From positions 50,455,302 to 50,519,301 of the forward strand of contig CP154956.1 in NCBI GenBank assembly GCA_039621445.1: a stretch of 64,000 bases of DNA, given 5' to 3'. This document shows positions 49,500 through 60,602 of the stretch, one piece after another. The first letter of the stretch is position 1. The number at the start of each line of letters is the position of its first letter. The DNA comes from Euglena gracilis (taxonomy: Eukaryota; Euglenida; Euglenophyceae; Euglenales). The notes beneath the pieces are model-generated. The model saw only the letters and a list, made by a program, of their open reading frames with translations. It did no database searches and was not told the DNA's origin. The position numbers and the translations under genes are program-made.

Positions 49500-50946
49500 G
49501 TATCCCGTCGACCATGTCCGGTGTATCGGGGTTTTCCCATGAGGGTCGCAAAGAGGATGATCCGCTTCGCGAATGGGATCGCGATGTCTCGCGATAGGAA
49601 TCACGCTTCTTGGCAGGGGTACCGGGTGACCTACACCGAGGAGTACCGTGTTACCGCTCATCGCGGAACGAGAACCGGGTGCTAATTCCTCCGGAACGGG
49701 GACCCGATGACCGTGAATTGCCCGATTGGCGTGAAAATGCGGAGGAACCCAAACCCCGTGATCAGTTCGAGCCTCGCGGACTCTGAATACGCTTTCGCGC
49801 TTCAGGTTTAGGGCATTCTCGAGACCTATGTCCCCATTTGTTGCCCAAAAAGCACACGTTATCCGTGGCTTGGTCTGAAGAACGCGGGTATCGCGTTTTC
49901 GATCCAGTTTTTGGTGAAGTTGGTGAAACCAGTGATTTTTGCAATGCGTTCACCGAACCAGCTGGGAATCCAGCAATTGGGTGTGCGTTAAACGCGGATT
50001 TAATCTGACCGAGAAGCTGTGATAGGTTCAATTGCTTGGAAACGTAGTTCCAGCGTTGGTCAAGAGTCATTGCATGACCCGCCAACTCCTCACGGTGGAT
50101 ATACTTGATGAGGCTAGGCGTGAAATGCATGAGAACAGCATCAAACTGTTCGCGCATTTGATTTTCACTGAGTTCATCCACTTCAGCGGGAAGTCCTAAC
50201 CATTTGGCATACCAAAGGTCAATGGACTTCTACTTGCGATCGGTTGTGGCGCATTGCCGCCACTTGGCCTCTAGAGTAATCCTAACGACCAAACTTGAAC
50301 TGTTGGAAGCGTCTTGCTGCACCAGGTCATCAAAGGAGACACGGTAGCGAATCACGTGTGACGCGTGTGCTTCTCATCCCTTTGGAGGCAATAGATCAAT
50401 TCAATCTTGATCACCTCCGGGTTTGTGTCCTGGGTTGGTCCTTTCAATGCCCAGTAATACTCCCAGTTCCGAAAAAACTGTCTCCATGTTTCTTGTATCG
50501 CCGTCGCATTGGGGTTTCTCCTTGTTTGCGATTGCGATGGTGCCGTTGAAGTCTTTCTGAGGAGCCCATTGACCCTCGGTGGTATTTCTGCAGTTTTGGG
50601 CGTATCCTTTCCGGATTCTTGTCGGCATCGCGAAATTTCTGGTGAAGGTGAATCCTGGTACCGGACATCCGGTCGCAAACCTTGTTGGTCACCCGTAATA
50701 CAGGGACTCTCTGGTGTGGTGATATGTCGCGAATGCAACATGTGACCCACTGCCGGTGTACGGGTCTGGCTTATTCCACGCACAAGCATGGAATGTTGGA
50801 TTTCTTGGTGGAGATTCGGCGGAATCAACGTGCTTTCCTAAAATTTCGGTTCCCGTAATGGGAAATTCATCCGAAAACTGTGTTTGGGTTGTGGGCAAGG
50901 CCAATGGTGGCACAATTCGCCAATTGCGGGTTGTGACACTCGGCAC
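49500..50946 (-). pseudogene. E-family gag (E3 piece c)
   Basis: Minus strand, starting 63 bp after an E LTR. The likely start is MPSVTTRNWRIVPPLALPTT at 50946. Pieces: 50946-50689, 50828-50352 (TWRQFFRNWEYYWALKGPTQ), then 50181-49762 with the capsid-like MREQFDAVLMHFTPSLIKYI and a damaged zinc knuckle CFLGNKWGHRSREC (second Cys is Gly). Arg/Ser-rich sequence then runs to about 49500 in broken frames. E2 has the intact knuckle CFLCNKTEHTSRDC. This gives the only view in the window of the start of E gag. Confidence 0.75.
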
Positions 50947-51008
50947 ACGCTATAGTCGGGTTGTGAGAACGCGACTCTGGAACATTTGGCGCATCTTCGG
51001 CAAAGCAG

Positions 51009-51438
51009 TGTACGTCCCACCCCGGCTTTTCTACTTAAGGTTTTCCCCTGAAAAGCCCGTGGGGGGAGTAACAATAAAATTTGCTTCCCTTTTCCCCTTT
51101 TGAATGCAAAGCACACAAGCAGAAGAATTGGTGGGACCGCAGTCCCTTATATGATTGTGAGTTTTGCTCTTTCGAGCTTTGTAAAAGAAAGAAATAAAAC
51201 TTGTATTCAAATGGGACTTCGCCCTCAGTATTCTAAAAGAGAATTGCAAAGCACCAAACCCAATAACCTTGAATTAGGAACCAGTTACTTTCGCTAAGCT
51301 TTCGCTAGCTCTGAGACTCTCTCTTTGTCTTATGGTTTAACCATGCCACTGTGTACAGCCCGGCCGTAGCCAGCTTGTAGGCCGTAGCCCATTGTATCTG
51401 GTACACAGTGCCATGGCAGAATGGCTGCCTGGTACACA
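51009..51438 (-). repeat. E-family LTR shared between E2 and E3
   Basis: 430 bp, minus strand TGTGTACCAGG to GGGACGTACA, same length as the E1 LTR. The purine tract GGGAGGGGGA precedes it (51439-51448). On the other side the gag of E3 begins after 63 bp. It is therefore the 3' LTR of E2 and the 5' LTR of the next unit. Confidence 0.8.
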
Positions 51439-51767
51439 TCCCCCTCCCAGGGCTCTGCCCGATTTCCCTTCTGGACCAGGCCAGTCGGGATGCCAGGCAC
51501 AGTCCCAGGTTCAGGGTGACAGTACCAGGATACCATGGTCTGGTTCCCAATTACGGTTACCGTGTTTGGAGCACAAAGCGCAAAAGAATTCTGGCGCGCA
51601 TGCTGTGCTTCGTGTGTCTTCTTACTTGACACCGTAGTGTCTTTGTGGTCTTGAATCTTCGCGATCAACGTGTTATCCACCAAACTTAAGGCGATTCCGC
51701 CATTGTGTCTTGAAACGGTGTTGAACGCGATGATGAAGTGCGTATTCACGCTCGAGACTTCGCTCAT
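51330..51767 (-). CDS. 145-residue ORF at the 3' end of E (E2 copy)
   Basis: Minus strand counterpart of 25479-25916, with few differences (for example ATGGGC... for ACAAGGGGC... near the end). It is open throughout and runs into the LTR. No recognised motif. It lies 54 bp after the stop of the long accessory ORF. Confidence 0.35.
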   Translation of the reverse strand: MSEVSSVNTHFIIAFNTVSRHNGGIALSLVDNTLIAKIQDHKDTTVSSKKTHEAQHARQNSFALCAPNTVTVIGNQTMVSWYCHPEPGTVPGIPTGLVQKGNRAEPWEGDVYQAAILPWHCVPDTMGYGLQAGYGRAVHSGMVKP

Positions 51768-51821
51768 TATGCGGGACTACGCCCATCTCAGCCGTAGCTG
51801 ATTGTATGAGGCAGGAAACCC

Positions 51822-54800
51822 TCAACGTTTGCGGGTTTCCTTAAAGTACTCACCCATGTGTGGGTCTTGTACCAAGGTCATTTCGGTTGGACGTAAGTCT
51901 AGGGTATCCTTGTCAGGATCATCTATGTTGATCCGTGGGATAACCCAACTTTTGACTTCTTGTATTTCCTTGGGCAGTTCGGTTTTGAGCATTTCAGCTC
52001 GCTTGTGGAGGTACATCTGCAAGTTTTCCCAGAAAACTCTCGGAAAAGTTGCAGGCCATATGTAATAGTTCCATCTTGGATGGTTTGCTGGTATTTGTGG
52101 TGGCATTCCAGGCAGAGCGTTGAAATCAACGTTATGCGCGCGGGATGCACAGGCACAGCAGGTTATGTGTGGTTTCAGAATGGTGCCAACCCATTCTGAA
52201 TAGTGTTCGTATCCATGTCGTTCTGGTGGGTACTCAGGGAGTAACCAACGTTGTGTGGTTTCAGAAACCGTTGAAGGCTTTGTAAAGAGTGGGTAAATGA
52301 CTCGTTTCCAGTCGTCATCATTGAAGAGTAAGGGCAATCGTGCTTTTGTACATTCCACAGCAAGTCTGATTCCACCGGAATCAGTTTGGAAGTCATAGGC
52401 GATTCCGCCGCGGTCAAAAGCCTCAGCTTTCTTGAAGCCTTTGTGTTGGTACATTTGTCGTTTTGTTTTGTAAAAATTAAGGAAATCTTCCAGAACGTCC
52501 TCGCTTCCGGGTACGATCCTGAGATTTCCGCCATCTGCGGGCAAATATATGTCTGCCCGTAGGCAGTTGACACAGAAAACTGGTACGTCACGGTCTCTGT
52601 CCTCTTCCGACCAACGGAAGTTGTTCAGTTTTCTCCAGGCGATGATGCAATCACCGCAAATCAAAGCGGCTGTATTTGGGACGAATTCGTTGTGGTGAAA
52701 ATTTTTCCGTTTGTTGTCCGCATAACAGACATGCACAGCTGGCATGCTGTTACGAATGTTGTGACAAACAGTACAGAGCCATGTTGTTTGACCATTCGGT
52801 CTATTGTCAAACAGGAATGTTTCCCCAAGGTATTGGGCAAACACTCTTGCTGATCTGGCATTGTAGAATCGCCAAATATGGCGAACATAGTAGTTGTACT
52901 TCTGTTCATTGAAAAACAATGGTTCAATCCACTTGTTCAACAAAATTCCGCGTTCGCGGGCTGATTGTATCATGGCAATGCGTTCTTCGACGCTCGGCAG
53001 GTTAGAGATGATGTCCTCTTGCCAAAGAGTGGCATTATCGTCAACGGGCATGTTTTCCTCTTGCGAGGTCTCAGACGTTGTATCTTGTCGAGTTCTACCT
53101 CGGAGGGTAGAAGTGACCCGGCTTTTCCCGGCCACTTCGGTATATGTCGGTGCTGGTGTGGTAGCAGCTGGGGTCTTCGCCCGCTTTCCTGATTTGCTAC
53201 CACTCCCAGGTGGAGGTGGTTTTGGCTCTTTGTGTCGCTCAGCCGGTTTGCATGGTTCTGCAAGCTGAGGTTTGGCTTTGGACTTACTGCCTTTCTCTTT
53301 CCGCTGCGGCGAAAGAGGGCGTTCTGCAGGCGATTTTGGAGCAGGTTTGGCTGTTGGTGTGGTAGTAGTAGTGGTATTAGATGGTACGTCAGCAGCCGTC
53401 GGTACCACCTGTTCAGGTGTGTGTACCACTACGGGTGTTGTGTCATGTGCTGGCGTTTGTTCGACCGTAGTCGATTCGGTTGTTGTCACCGCTTCGGGTG
53501 TTTGGACATCAACCGCGTCTGCGGCCAGTGTTGTTGTCGAGGCCGGAGCTTCTTGTGTGGTTTCTTCGCCAAGTCCCGTGTCGCGGGGACTTCGCGTCGA
53601 AGAAGAAGACCTCGATCGCACCATTGCAACCATCGAGGCTACGCCACTTCGGACGCTACCGAGGACGCGTCCAGCGGCTCGTCCGACTTCAGGTGGTATA
53701 AGTACAAAGTCGTTTGGGTCTGTCCATCTTTCGGCCATTTCTTCGTCAGTGATTTCTCTTACGACTCGAGCATTTGCCCAGACGGAAGGAACCGTGTCTG
53801 ACGAAGGTACAGGGGCTATTGTAGATTCCGAAGGCACTTCGGCCGTTGTGGCTATTGTAGGCCCTCCGGCCATTGGAGGTTCCGTGGGTGCCTCCGGTTC
53901 TGTTTCTGGTAATGGTGTTTGTGGTCGTTGCTGAACAGGCGTTGTGGGTGGCACTTCGGCCCTTAGAGCCTGTTGTACGCTACCTTCTCCGCTTTCAGAA
54001 TCCGCAGATGCGGAGGAGACGGAGCGTGTGCTGTGTTCATTGTCTGTCCCTTCTTCCATTTCCTCATCGTTGGATGACGCAGAAGAGGAAACGGATGAAG
54101 TGTCTGACGAGTGTACGGGAGTATGTTCCACAGGCATTGTAGGAGTAGGTGAAGGTGGGGGCAAACGTTCTGCCGAACGTTTGTTTGTAGGCGTCGCTGC
54201 GGCTTTGGGTGTTGTCGTTGTAGATGACGCAGCCATTACAGGTTGTTCAGCTGCAGACTGCGCTGCTTCGGACTCCGGCGGCTGGGGTTCAGGTTCAGGT
54301 TCAGGAAGTTTTATACGTGGTCGTAGACGGAAGTTTTGCCATCCGACAAATCTGTTTCCTCCCGATCCGCGAGGAAGCCAGTCCAGTATCGGGATGGCCA
54401 ACCCATCCTTATTTGTACGTTTGCCCTTAAAAAATGGGGCAAAGTCCTCTCTTCGGAGGGTTTCGCCAAACAGACGTTTGATGTATTTTCGTTTTCCGTC
54501 TTCGTCCCATTGAGGTCGAAGAGGGAGGTATTCTTGTGGAAGTGATTGTTTTGGGTTGAGTAGGTTGTAGATTTCCAGAGCATAGGACACCCATGCTCTC
54601 CATTGGAAGGTCTGCATATGCAGAAGCATTTGTCGGTGGTTTCGTCTGGCGTATCCGATTTCCCTGACTTCGAGGGGATTGTGGCAGATGTGTCCGAGTA
54701 GTCTTCGTTGTTGTTGGGCCTCCGCCCATTCGCGTTGGTGGGGCTGCGCCCTTTGTGCATTTGGGCGGTCGGTTGTCCGACCGCGCACGCCAAAGCCCCA

Positions 54801-55262
54801 GAAGTCCACGGGGAACTTGTGGTGGCAGTGGGTGCACCAAAGCACGAATTTTTGTGGGTATGTCAGGTCGATTCCGACCACTTGGAAGTGTGGGCCGTAG
54901 TGTTCGTTGAGGAAAATTTGGTAATTGTAACAGAACATTTCGTGTGTGACCAATTGTATGTCCTTTGGAAGTGGGAATACTTCCCATTGTATGCCTTGTG
55001 GTCCGATTTCTCGGATATTGTCGAACATTGTCTTCAATGCGTCAAGGGATGATTCCCATCCGTATTGTAGCTTTGGATGTGGCAAGTAGTGCGCTTTGCT
55101 GGCCGGCATTGCAAATGAACCGAAGTTCAGGCAATGGAATCCAAGCCAGAAAAGTAGTTGCCAGAAACCCGGCAATTTGTCGATGCCATCCTGGCTTTCG
55201 TAACAGGAAATTGTACCGTCGAAGAAAAAGCCACGAGCTTTTTCCTTGTAAAGTCTGACCAT
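51822..55262 (-). CDS. E-family long accessory ORF, second half (E2, 1146 residues)
   Basis: Minus strand, fully open. It starts MVRLYKEKARGFFFDGTISC. Residues about 40-330: FGSFAMPASKAHYLPHPKLQ, LWCTHCHHKFPVDFWGFGVR, YARRNHRQMLLHMQTFQWRA, FAPFFKGKRTNKDGLAIPIL, SGGNRFVGWQNFRLRPR. Residues about 340-760 are Ser/Thr/Pro/Glu-rich and disordered. Residues about 800-1146: FFNEQKYNYYVRHIWRFYNA, Cys pairs CTVCHN, CGDCIIAW, FCVNCLRAD and ITCCACASR, ending DPDKDTLDLRPTEMTLVQDP. Possible zinc modules. In E1 this frame is continuous with the preceding ORF, and E2 has two extra bases near 55303. I recognise no family; it is not an envelope protein by any feature I can see (no signal peptide or membrane anchor). 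Confidence 0.7.
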   Translation of the reverse strand: MVRLYKEKARGFFFDGTISCYESQDGIDKLPGFWQLLFWLGFHCLNFGSFAMPASKAHYLPHPKLQYGWESSLDALKTMFDNIREIGPQGIQWEVFPLPKDIQLVTHEMFCYNYQIFLNEHYGPHFQVVGIDLTYPQKFVLWCTHCHHKFPVDFWGFGVRGRTTDRPNAQRAQPHQREWAEAQQQRRLLGHICHNPLEVREIGYARRNHRQMLLHMQTFQWRAWVSYALEIYNLLNPKQSLPQEYLPLRPQWDEDGKRKYIKRLFGETLRREDFAPFFKGKRTNKDGLAIPILDWLPRGSGGNRFVGWQNFRLRPRIKLPEPEPEPQPPESEAAQSAAEQPVMAASSTTTTPKAAATPTNKRSAERLPPPSPTPTMPVEHTPVHSSDTSSVSSSASSNDEEMEEGTDNEHSTRSVSSASADSESGEGSVQQALRAEVPPTTPVQQRPQTPLPETEPEAPTEPPMAGGPTIATTAEVPSESTIAPVPSSDTVPSVWANARVVREITDEEMAERWTDPNDFVLIPPEVGRAAGRVLGSVRSGVASMVAMVRSRSSSSTRSPRDTGLGEETTQEAPASTTTLAADAVDVQTPEAVTTTESTTVEQTPAHDTTPVVVHTPEQVVPTAADVPSNTTTTTTPTAKPAPKSPAERPLSPQRKEKGSKSKAKPQLAEPCKPAERHKEPKPPPPGSGSKSGKRAKTPAATTPAPTYTEVAGKSRVTSTLRGRTRQDTTSETSQEENMPVDDNATLWQEDIISNLPSVEERIAMIQSARERGILLNKWIEPLFFNEQKYNYYVRHIWRFYNARSARVFAQYLGETFLFDNRPNGQTTWLCTVCHNIRNSMPAVHVCYADNKRKNFHHNEFVPNTAALICGDCIIAWRKLNNFRWSEEDRDRDVPVFCVNCLRADIYLPADGGNLRIVPGSEDVLEDFLNFYKTKRQMYQHKGFKKAEAFDRGGIAYDFQTDSGGIRLAVECTKARLPLLFNDDDWKRVIYPLFTKPSTVSETTQRWLLPEYPPERHGYEHYSEWVGTILKPHITCCACASRAHNVDFNALPGMPPQIPANHPRWNYYIWPATFPRVFWENLQMYLHKRAEMLKTELPKEIQEVKSWVIPRINIDDPDKDTLDLRPTEMTLVQDPHMGEYFKETRKR
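54162..54183. other. Hairpin with conserved stem and changed loop in the E accessory ORF
   Basis: CAAACGTTC and its exact complement enclose TGCC on the plus strand. The E1 counterpart (23048-23069) has the same nine-base arms around a GGAA loop. The stem is kept while the loop and the encoded residue changed. Confidence 0.8.
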
Positions 55263-57736
55263 ATTGTGATGTACTTCGGGAGCAACAACCCAAGGGTGTT
55301 GTTTTCTTCGTAGTACTCGTGCATAATTGTATCACATCCGTCTGAAATCCAGAACAGATGGTCAATCATAAATTGTACGTCCAAGTCGTAACCAGGTGAG
55401 CCTTCGGTCTTTCCTTTGCCTTTCTGGCCTTTCTGTCCTTTTGCGGCTTCGCGCTCTTGTTCGTTCCAACGGTATGCACCGTCTTTTCGGTATGCTCGTG
55501 TTTTTCTCCACATTGTAACAGTTACACCAGCGGTGTAATGTCCAGCGATGTCGTCGAAGGGCTTGTCTGGACGCATTAGATGATAGATTTCTTGTAAAGA
55601 TCGTTGTACGTTGGACGGGATCGGCAGGTCATCGTTGTCCTGACGATCTCGTTGCGCGTCCGCGCTTTGTGGGTTGTCGTCCAAACGACGACGTTGTGTG
55701 TCGGGCGTTGGACGTGTTTGTGGAGGTGTCGCAAACTCCGGTCCACGCGGACGTTTGCGTGCGTCAATGTTGTAGGGTTTTGCTGGAGCTGTTAAATGTT
55801 GTAGAGGTTCCTTGTAAGTAGCGTGCTGTGCTGGCGACTGAAACCGAGGTTGACCCGAGAAAGGTTGTCCCGGTTCAACGGGTTGTGTCTGTCCAGCCGA
55901 AGCCGGTTGTGAAGGTACAGGTTGTGGAGCGGTCGTAACAGGAGGTACCCGTACAGGAATTGTAGATTGTGCGGGTGGTTTTGCGCGTGCCGACTGCGCG
56001 GCTTGAGCAGGGAGTCCTGTTGTTTGTATAGGTGTAGGTTGGTTTGAACCTGCTGCGGATGCGGCAGGCTGAGTGGCAGTCGATTGTGCAGTCGAAACTG
56101 CTTGTACCGGTGTTGTCTGTGGTGACGGAGTAGGTTGAGCTACTGGCGGCACAAGGTTCGACGCAGAAGCGAGTTGTTCCATTGGACCAGGTGGATGTGG
56201 TGGTGCATTCACACGCAAAACTTCAGGTAGTGCCCAGGTGGGTATACCCAAAATTTTGGAATTTGGACCAATGCCATCCATTATCACTCCTTTCACGTTG
56301 ATGGCTCCCAAATGGGATCCAAGTTCGTAAATTTTGTCAAGGGGAAGATATTGTTCTCCTTTGGATGTGTAAGCGAAATCCGCAGATTGTGGTACTCGTT
56401 CATAGTGAATATTGTCCACTACGGGACGCAGGGGGTTTTCTCCGACAACCCGTATCGCTGAAGGTTCCGGCAGCGGTACGGCGGGGGTTGTCGGTGGTTG
56501 CGGTTGAGATTGTACCGATGGTTGAGTTTGTACGAGTTGTGGTGGTTGAGGGGCCGGTTGAGGTGGTTCGTCAGTTTCCATGGTATACTCCGGCTCTGGT
56601 TCTGCCGTTGTATACTCGTCATAAGGCTCTTCGGCCATCTCGTCGGTATAGTTTTCATCGTATGGCTCTTCGGCCTGCATAGCGTATTGTGATGGCATAC
56701 CAGCCTCCCAGTCCTGGGCAGGTGGCATGCGTGGGGGAGAGGAAAAACGTTGTTGTGGTAAGTATATTGGTTCTTGCATTTGTACATCACCCATCTCACT
56801 TTCTGTGAGTTCAGGAGTATAACGGCGCATGTGTTCCGCGTAAGCACCCACTGGGTGCACTCCGCGGAGCACCGGCGGGACCAGGACTCCCAGGTCCCTG
56901 AGGGTTACGTTGTCTGGAAATCCGGATTCTCCGGGTTGGAAGAAGATTCTACCCGCTATCGTACTCTGGGACCACATGTCCCAGGTGGCGATAGGCTTGT
57001 TGGCGATTGCAAGCAATTGTCGGCAGTACGAATCCCACATCACTCGGATGAAGGGATCCGGTCTGTCCTCTGCGCACATGCGCAGAGCGTTACGAATTGT
57101 ATCTGTTGAAGCCGTTGTCAGTTCACCCATGTACTTGGGGAACCGAGGCATAACGGGAGCGGCATACTGCCTTTGTGGGGGTTGTGTGGCATACTGCCCT
57201 TGTGGAGGTTGTGTGGCATGCTGCCCTTGTGGCGGTTGTGCGGGGTAATAGTGACTACGTAGTTGTTCAGCCCATTGTCGTTGTTCCGATTGTATATATT
57301 GTTGTTCTACCGCCGCAAAAGCAGCGCGTTGGCCACTGCTACTAGCCAGATCGTATCTCCTTGGGGGCCGCGGTTGCGGCACCGCAAACTGTTCATAGAC
57401 AGATTCCGTTTGTTGTGGAATCATAGGTTGAGATTGTAAGCCACCAAGTGTCGTTTGTTCTGGAGCAACATGCGGAACCGCATGTTGAGTCACAGGGAGA
57501 TTTGGCACTACGGGCCTTGCTGCCGGAGCAGCTTGTAACGGAGGGGCTGCCACTACGGGCCTTGCTGCCGAAGCAGCTTGTACATGCCGACCGGGGACTT
57601 GCTCTCCACGAGGGAGTGCAAGTCCTCGTCCTCCCGAAGGAGGTTGTGGGTGAGGGGGTCCTCCCGTAGGAGGTTGTCCAGGGGGAACATACGGTTGGGA
57701 GGATGGAGGACCAGGTCCCCTTCCTCCAGCATCCAT
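55263..57736 (-). CDS. E-family long accessory ORF, first half (E2)
   Basis: Minus strand. I place the start at Met 57736 (MDAGGRGPGPPSSQPYVPPG), because upstream codons have no counterpart in E1 that reads in the same frame. The frame runs on to 55127 after the two-base insertion. The order is a Pro/Gly-rich head, QAAPAARPVVPNLPV repeats, PQGQ repeats, then FPKYMGELTTASTDTIRNAL, IRVMWDSYCRQLLAIANKPI and an acidic EEPYDE repeat pair. A Pro/Thr/Ala-rich middle and the conserved end MWRKTRAYRKDGAYRWNEQE, FMIDHLFWISDGCDTIMHEY follow. No known domain. Confidence 0.7.
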
Positions 57737-58055
57737 CTTGAAAAAAGCAAATAGTATCAAGTACTGAGCTGTGGGGAAACAGAGAAATAAGGCATTGTAT
57801 GGTAACATTGTACGCATGCAATCAAATGTGCACAAACACAAAAATATTTGTATGTTTGTATCAATTGTAAAATCAAAATTGTAGCTCCAAGTGTAAAAGT
57901 ACTTTGTATAGGACCGTAGTCCTTTAGCGAAAAGTCCTTCGCTAGGGACAAAATGGTTTGGCATCCGCCCATTATACATTTTGGCATCCGCCCATTATAC
58001 ATTTTGTCAAAAGTCCAGGCTATGGACAAAATCTTGGACATTTGTACATTATCCC
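57737..58055 (-). other. Spacer between E2 chromodomain stop and accessory ORF
   Basis: About 320 bp without a supported gene. It contains a near-perfect tandem duplication of GCATCCGCCCATTATACATT (57961 and 57986). The hairpin AGGACCGTAGTCCT near 57913 is also present in E1. Confidence 0.5.
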
Positions 58056-60602
58056 TTAGAAGGTATTTACAGAAATGTCAATGTTGTTTCGTTTGTTCCA
58101 CAGCTTCCAGTCTTGTTGGATATAACCAACAAAACTAGTTGCAGGTTCCCAAGTGTCCTCTTCGGGACCATATCCTTTCCACCGTACTTTCCAGTAATGT
58201 ACACCTCTGTCGACTTTGTGGTCGAGGACTTTGTCAACGACAAAATCATCTGTCTCAGGCAGTTTTGACCGTGGTTTGAAGTAGAGACAGGGTATTGCTT
58301 TACCGTTTGGTGGAGTCAGGTATGGTTTGAAGTCATCCATGTGTACATCCTCGACACCGTTGGGTAAAGCGACTTTGTAGCGCCCACTTGTACCCAACCG
58401 ATCAAGGATCTCACATGGTCCGATCCAGAGGGGGTCCAACTTCGTGGATTGCATGCGGGTTCTACTGTTCCGAACCCACACGCGGTCACCTGGGTTGTAT
58501 ATCGGTGATTTGTAAGCTTGTAAGAATTGTCTCTGTTTTTGTAAGTGTATAGCGACTACGCGCTTTTGCACATCCGTGCGCAATGATTCTACTTCAGAGA
58601 ACCATGTTTCGCAACTCACGCTAGAACGAGCAGGTCGTTCTGACGGGATGTCGCCAATGGCTGGGGGGTCTCGTCCGAAGACGATTTTGTACGGTGAGTA
58701 TTGTAATATCAGACCCGGTAAAGTGTTGATATCAAATAAACACCAGGGTAATACTTGTAGCCAGGCATTGTGCGATTCTGCCAGTGAAAGTCGTGGCATG
58801 TTGACTACAGCTTTCACTGCCGCTTCAGCGCGACCATTGCCTTTTGGACGATAAATGATAGAAAAATGCTGCTCAATTCCGAGTAAACCGCAAAGAGTTG
58901 TAAAAAATCGAGAAGAAATCAAATGATCTTGATCACTCACGATTTCATTCGGTAAACCCATGAGGCAAATGCATTTTTCTAAAAACATTTGTGCCAAAAC
59001 TTGTGCTGTCAACCCTGCTTTCTGGCATGGAATGGCTACAATGTACCCACTCAGCCGACAGACGACAACTAGAATGTAGTCATAAATTTTGTCATCTGTT
59101 CCTTTGCAAGGTTCAAGTTCCAGAAAATCCATGCAGAGGGACGTAAAAATGTCATTTGGTACGGGGAAGAAATCCATCGTACCAGGGGGGGTACCTCTGC
59201 GCGGTTTCACAGCTTGGCAAATTTGGCACCGTTGTGAAATTTCTAAACAGCGCTTGTACAATTCTTTTTCGGTGAGGGTTGTACAGTACCTGCGACCCAC
59301 CAAAGAAAGAAGTTTGGGGGCCCCAGGGTGACCTTGGTTGTGATAACACAAAAGTACGTCATCAACCAAGTCACAGGGTATGCAGTACTTGTATCCGGTA
59401 TCATTCCGAAAAATCAAACGTAAAGGCGATAAGGTGTAATTCTCAATCAATTCACCATTACGCAATCTTTGTACGATATCATTGTGAAAATCATCTTTGG
59501 AATAATCCCATTCTCGAAAAAAGAGAGGGGATGGGGATCCTGATCGCGTGACCCGGCGGGGGCCCGGCATTCTGCCGCGTTGTCGTTTTCCCCGTACGGG
59601 GGCTATCGGCAACCGCCGCCAAATCCGCGAGACAGGAAAATTGTCGAGTAAGTTGTCAGCGGCGTCTGCGCGCCTTGCGTAATCGTCGGCTTCGCGACTT
59701 CCGTGAAACGTGGCATCACCCTCGTCAGGGTTACCAGGGTAATGCCAAGGTGCACGAGAGAGTAGGTCTGCGACTTTTTGAGTATGACCTGGTGTGGAAA
59801 CTACCACCAGGTTGAACTGACTCAAAAATTCGTGCCAGCGGCATCTTCGGCCAACTGAGGACATGGCTTTGTTCAAGTCTTCGGTGTACCAGTGTTGGAG
59901 AGACTCATGGTCTGTCAACACTAGTATTTGTACAAGTGAACTGGCGACCCAACTTCGGAATTTTTGTAAGATGAGGACAATGGCATACGTCTCCTTTTCT
60001 CGTATGCTCCATTTGACTTGTCCTTTTCCGTCTTCACCTTGTAGCTTTCTGCTAAAGAATGCTACAGGGCGCAGTTCATTGGACGAGTTATGTTGACTCA
60101 ACACGCCGCCGACAGCATAGTCGCTGCTGTCGACCTCCAGTACGTATGGTTTGTACGGGTCGGCAATGTCAAGTACAACGTTGTCCAACATCAGTTGGTT
60201 AATTGTCGTTAGCGATTCTCGCATTGTGTCATCCCATTGTATCATTGTATTGTCAGGAGCGCGATTTTTGTGTTGTCGCGTCAGTGGTACCGCGATTTTC
60301 GCGAAATCCTTCATGTAAATCGCGTAATACTGCGCTAAACCCAAAAATCCTTTTAAATGGGTGATTGTCTTGATGTTTTCAGGTGTCCACTTCTTTATAG
60401 CTTCGAGTTTGCTTGGAGATGCTCTCCTTTGTCCGTTATTAAGAATGTGTCCACAAAATTTTATCGTTTCGCGAAACAAATGCATTTTCGCACCTTTGAC
60501 GAAAAGCAAATGTTTTTGGAACGTTGTCAGTACGGAACGTATATCGCGGTAGTGAATATCAAGGATATCTACCCGAATTTGTAAGTGGAGGAGGTGTGCC
60601 AA
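58056..60602 (-). CDS. E2 RT thumb, RNase H, integrase and chromodomain
   Basis: Minus strand, 848 residues, open. Thumb: [35 protein letters not shown]. RNase [61 protein letters not shown]. Integrase: zinc finger [14 protein letters not shown] with [10 protein letters not shown], catalytic [24 protein letters not shown] and [12 protein letters not shown], so D, D and E are intact. SH3-like [12 protein letters not shown] and [12 protein letters not shown]. Chromodomain [40 protein letters not shown] close to the C-terminus. A frameshift just upstream (60559-60602) separates it from the RT palm. Confidence 0.92.
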   Translation of the reverse strand: MAHLLHLQIRVDILDIHYRDIRSVLTTFQKHLLFVKGAKMHLFRETIKFCGHILNNGQRRASPSKLEAIKKWTPENIKTITHLKGFLGLAQYYAIYMKDFAKIAVPLTRQHKNRAPDNTMIQWDDTMRESLTTINQLMLDNVVLDIADPYKPYVLEVDSSDYAVGGVLSQHNSSNELRPVAFFSRKLQGEDGKGQVKWSIREKETYAIVLILQKFRSWVASSLVQILVLTDHESLQHWYTEDLNKAMSSVGRRCRWHEFLSQFNLVVVSTPGHTQKVADLLSRAPWHYPGNPDEGDATFHGSREADDYARRADAADNLLDNFPVSRIWRRLPIAPVRGKRQRGRMPGPRRVTRSGSPSPLFFREWDYSKDDFHNDIVQRLRNGELIENYTLSPLRLIFRNDTGYKYCIPCDLVDDVLLCYHNQGHPGAPKLLSLVGRRYCTTLTEKELYKRCLEISQRCQICQAVKPRRGTPPGTMDFFPVPNDIFTSLCMDFLELEPCKGTDDKIYDYILVVVCRLSGYIVAIPCQKAGLTAQVLAQMFLEKCICLMGLPNEIVSDQDHLISSRFFTTLCGLLGIEQHFSIIYRPKGNGRAEAAVKAVVNMPRLSLAESHNAWLQVLPWCLFDINTLPGLILQYSPYKIVFGRDPPAIGDIPSERPARSSVSCETWFSEVESLRTDVQKRVVAIHLQKQRQFLQAYKSPIYNPGDRVWVRNSRTRMQSTKLDPLWIGPCEILDRLGTSGRYKVALPNGVEDVHMDDFKPYLTPPNGKAIPCLYFKPRSKLPETDDFVVDKVLDHKVDRGVHYWKVRWKGYGPEEDTWEPATSFVGYIQQDWKLWNKRNNIDISVNTF

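Noticed and set aside
51822-57736. Retroviral-type envelope gene after pol
   Set aside because: No signal peptide, furin-like site, heptad repeats or transmembrane anchor is visible; composition is Pro/Ser/Gln-rich with zinc-like Cys pairs.
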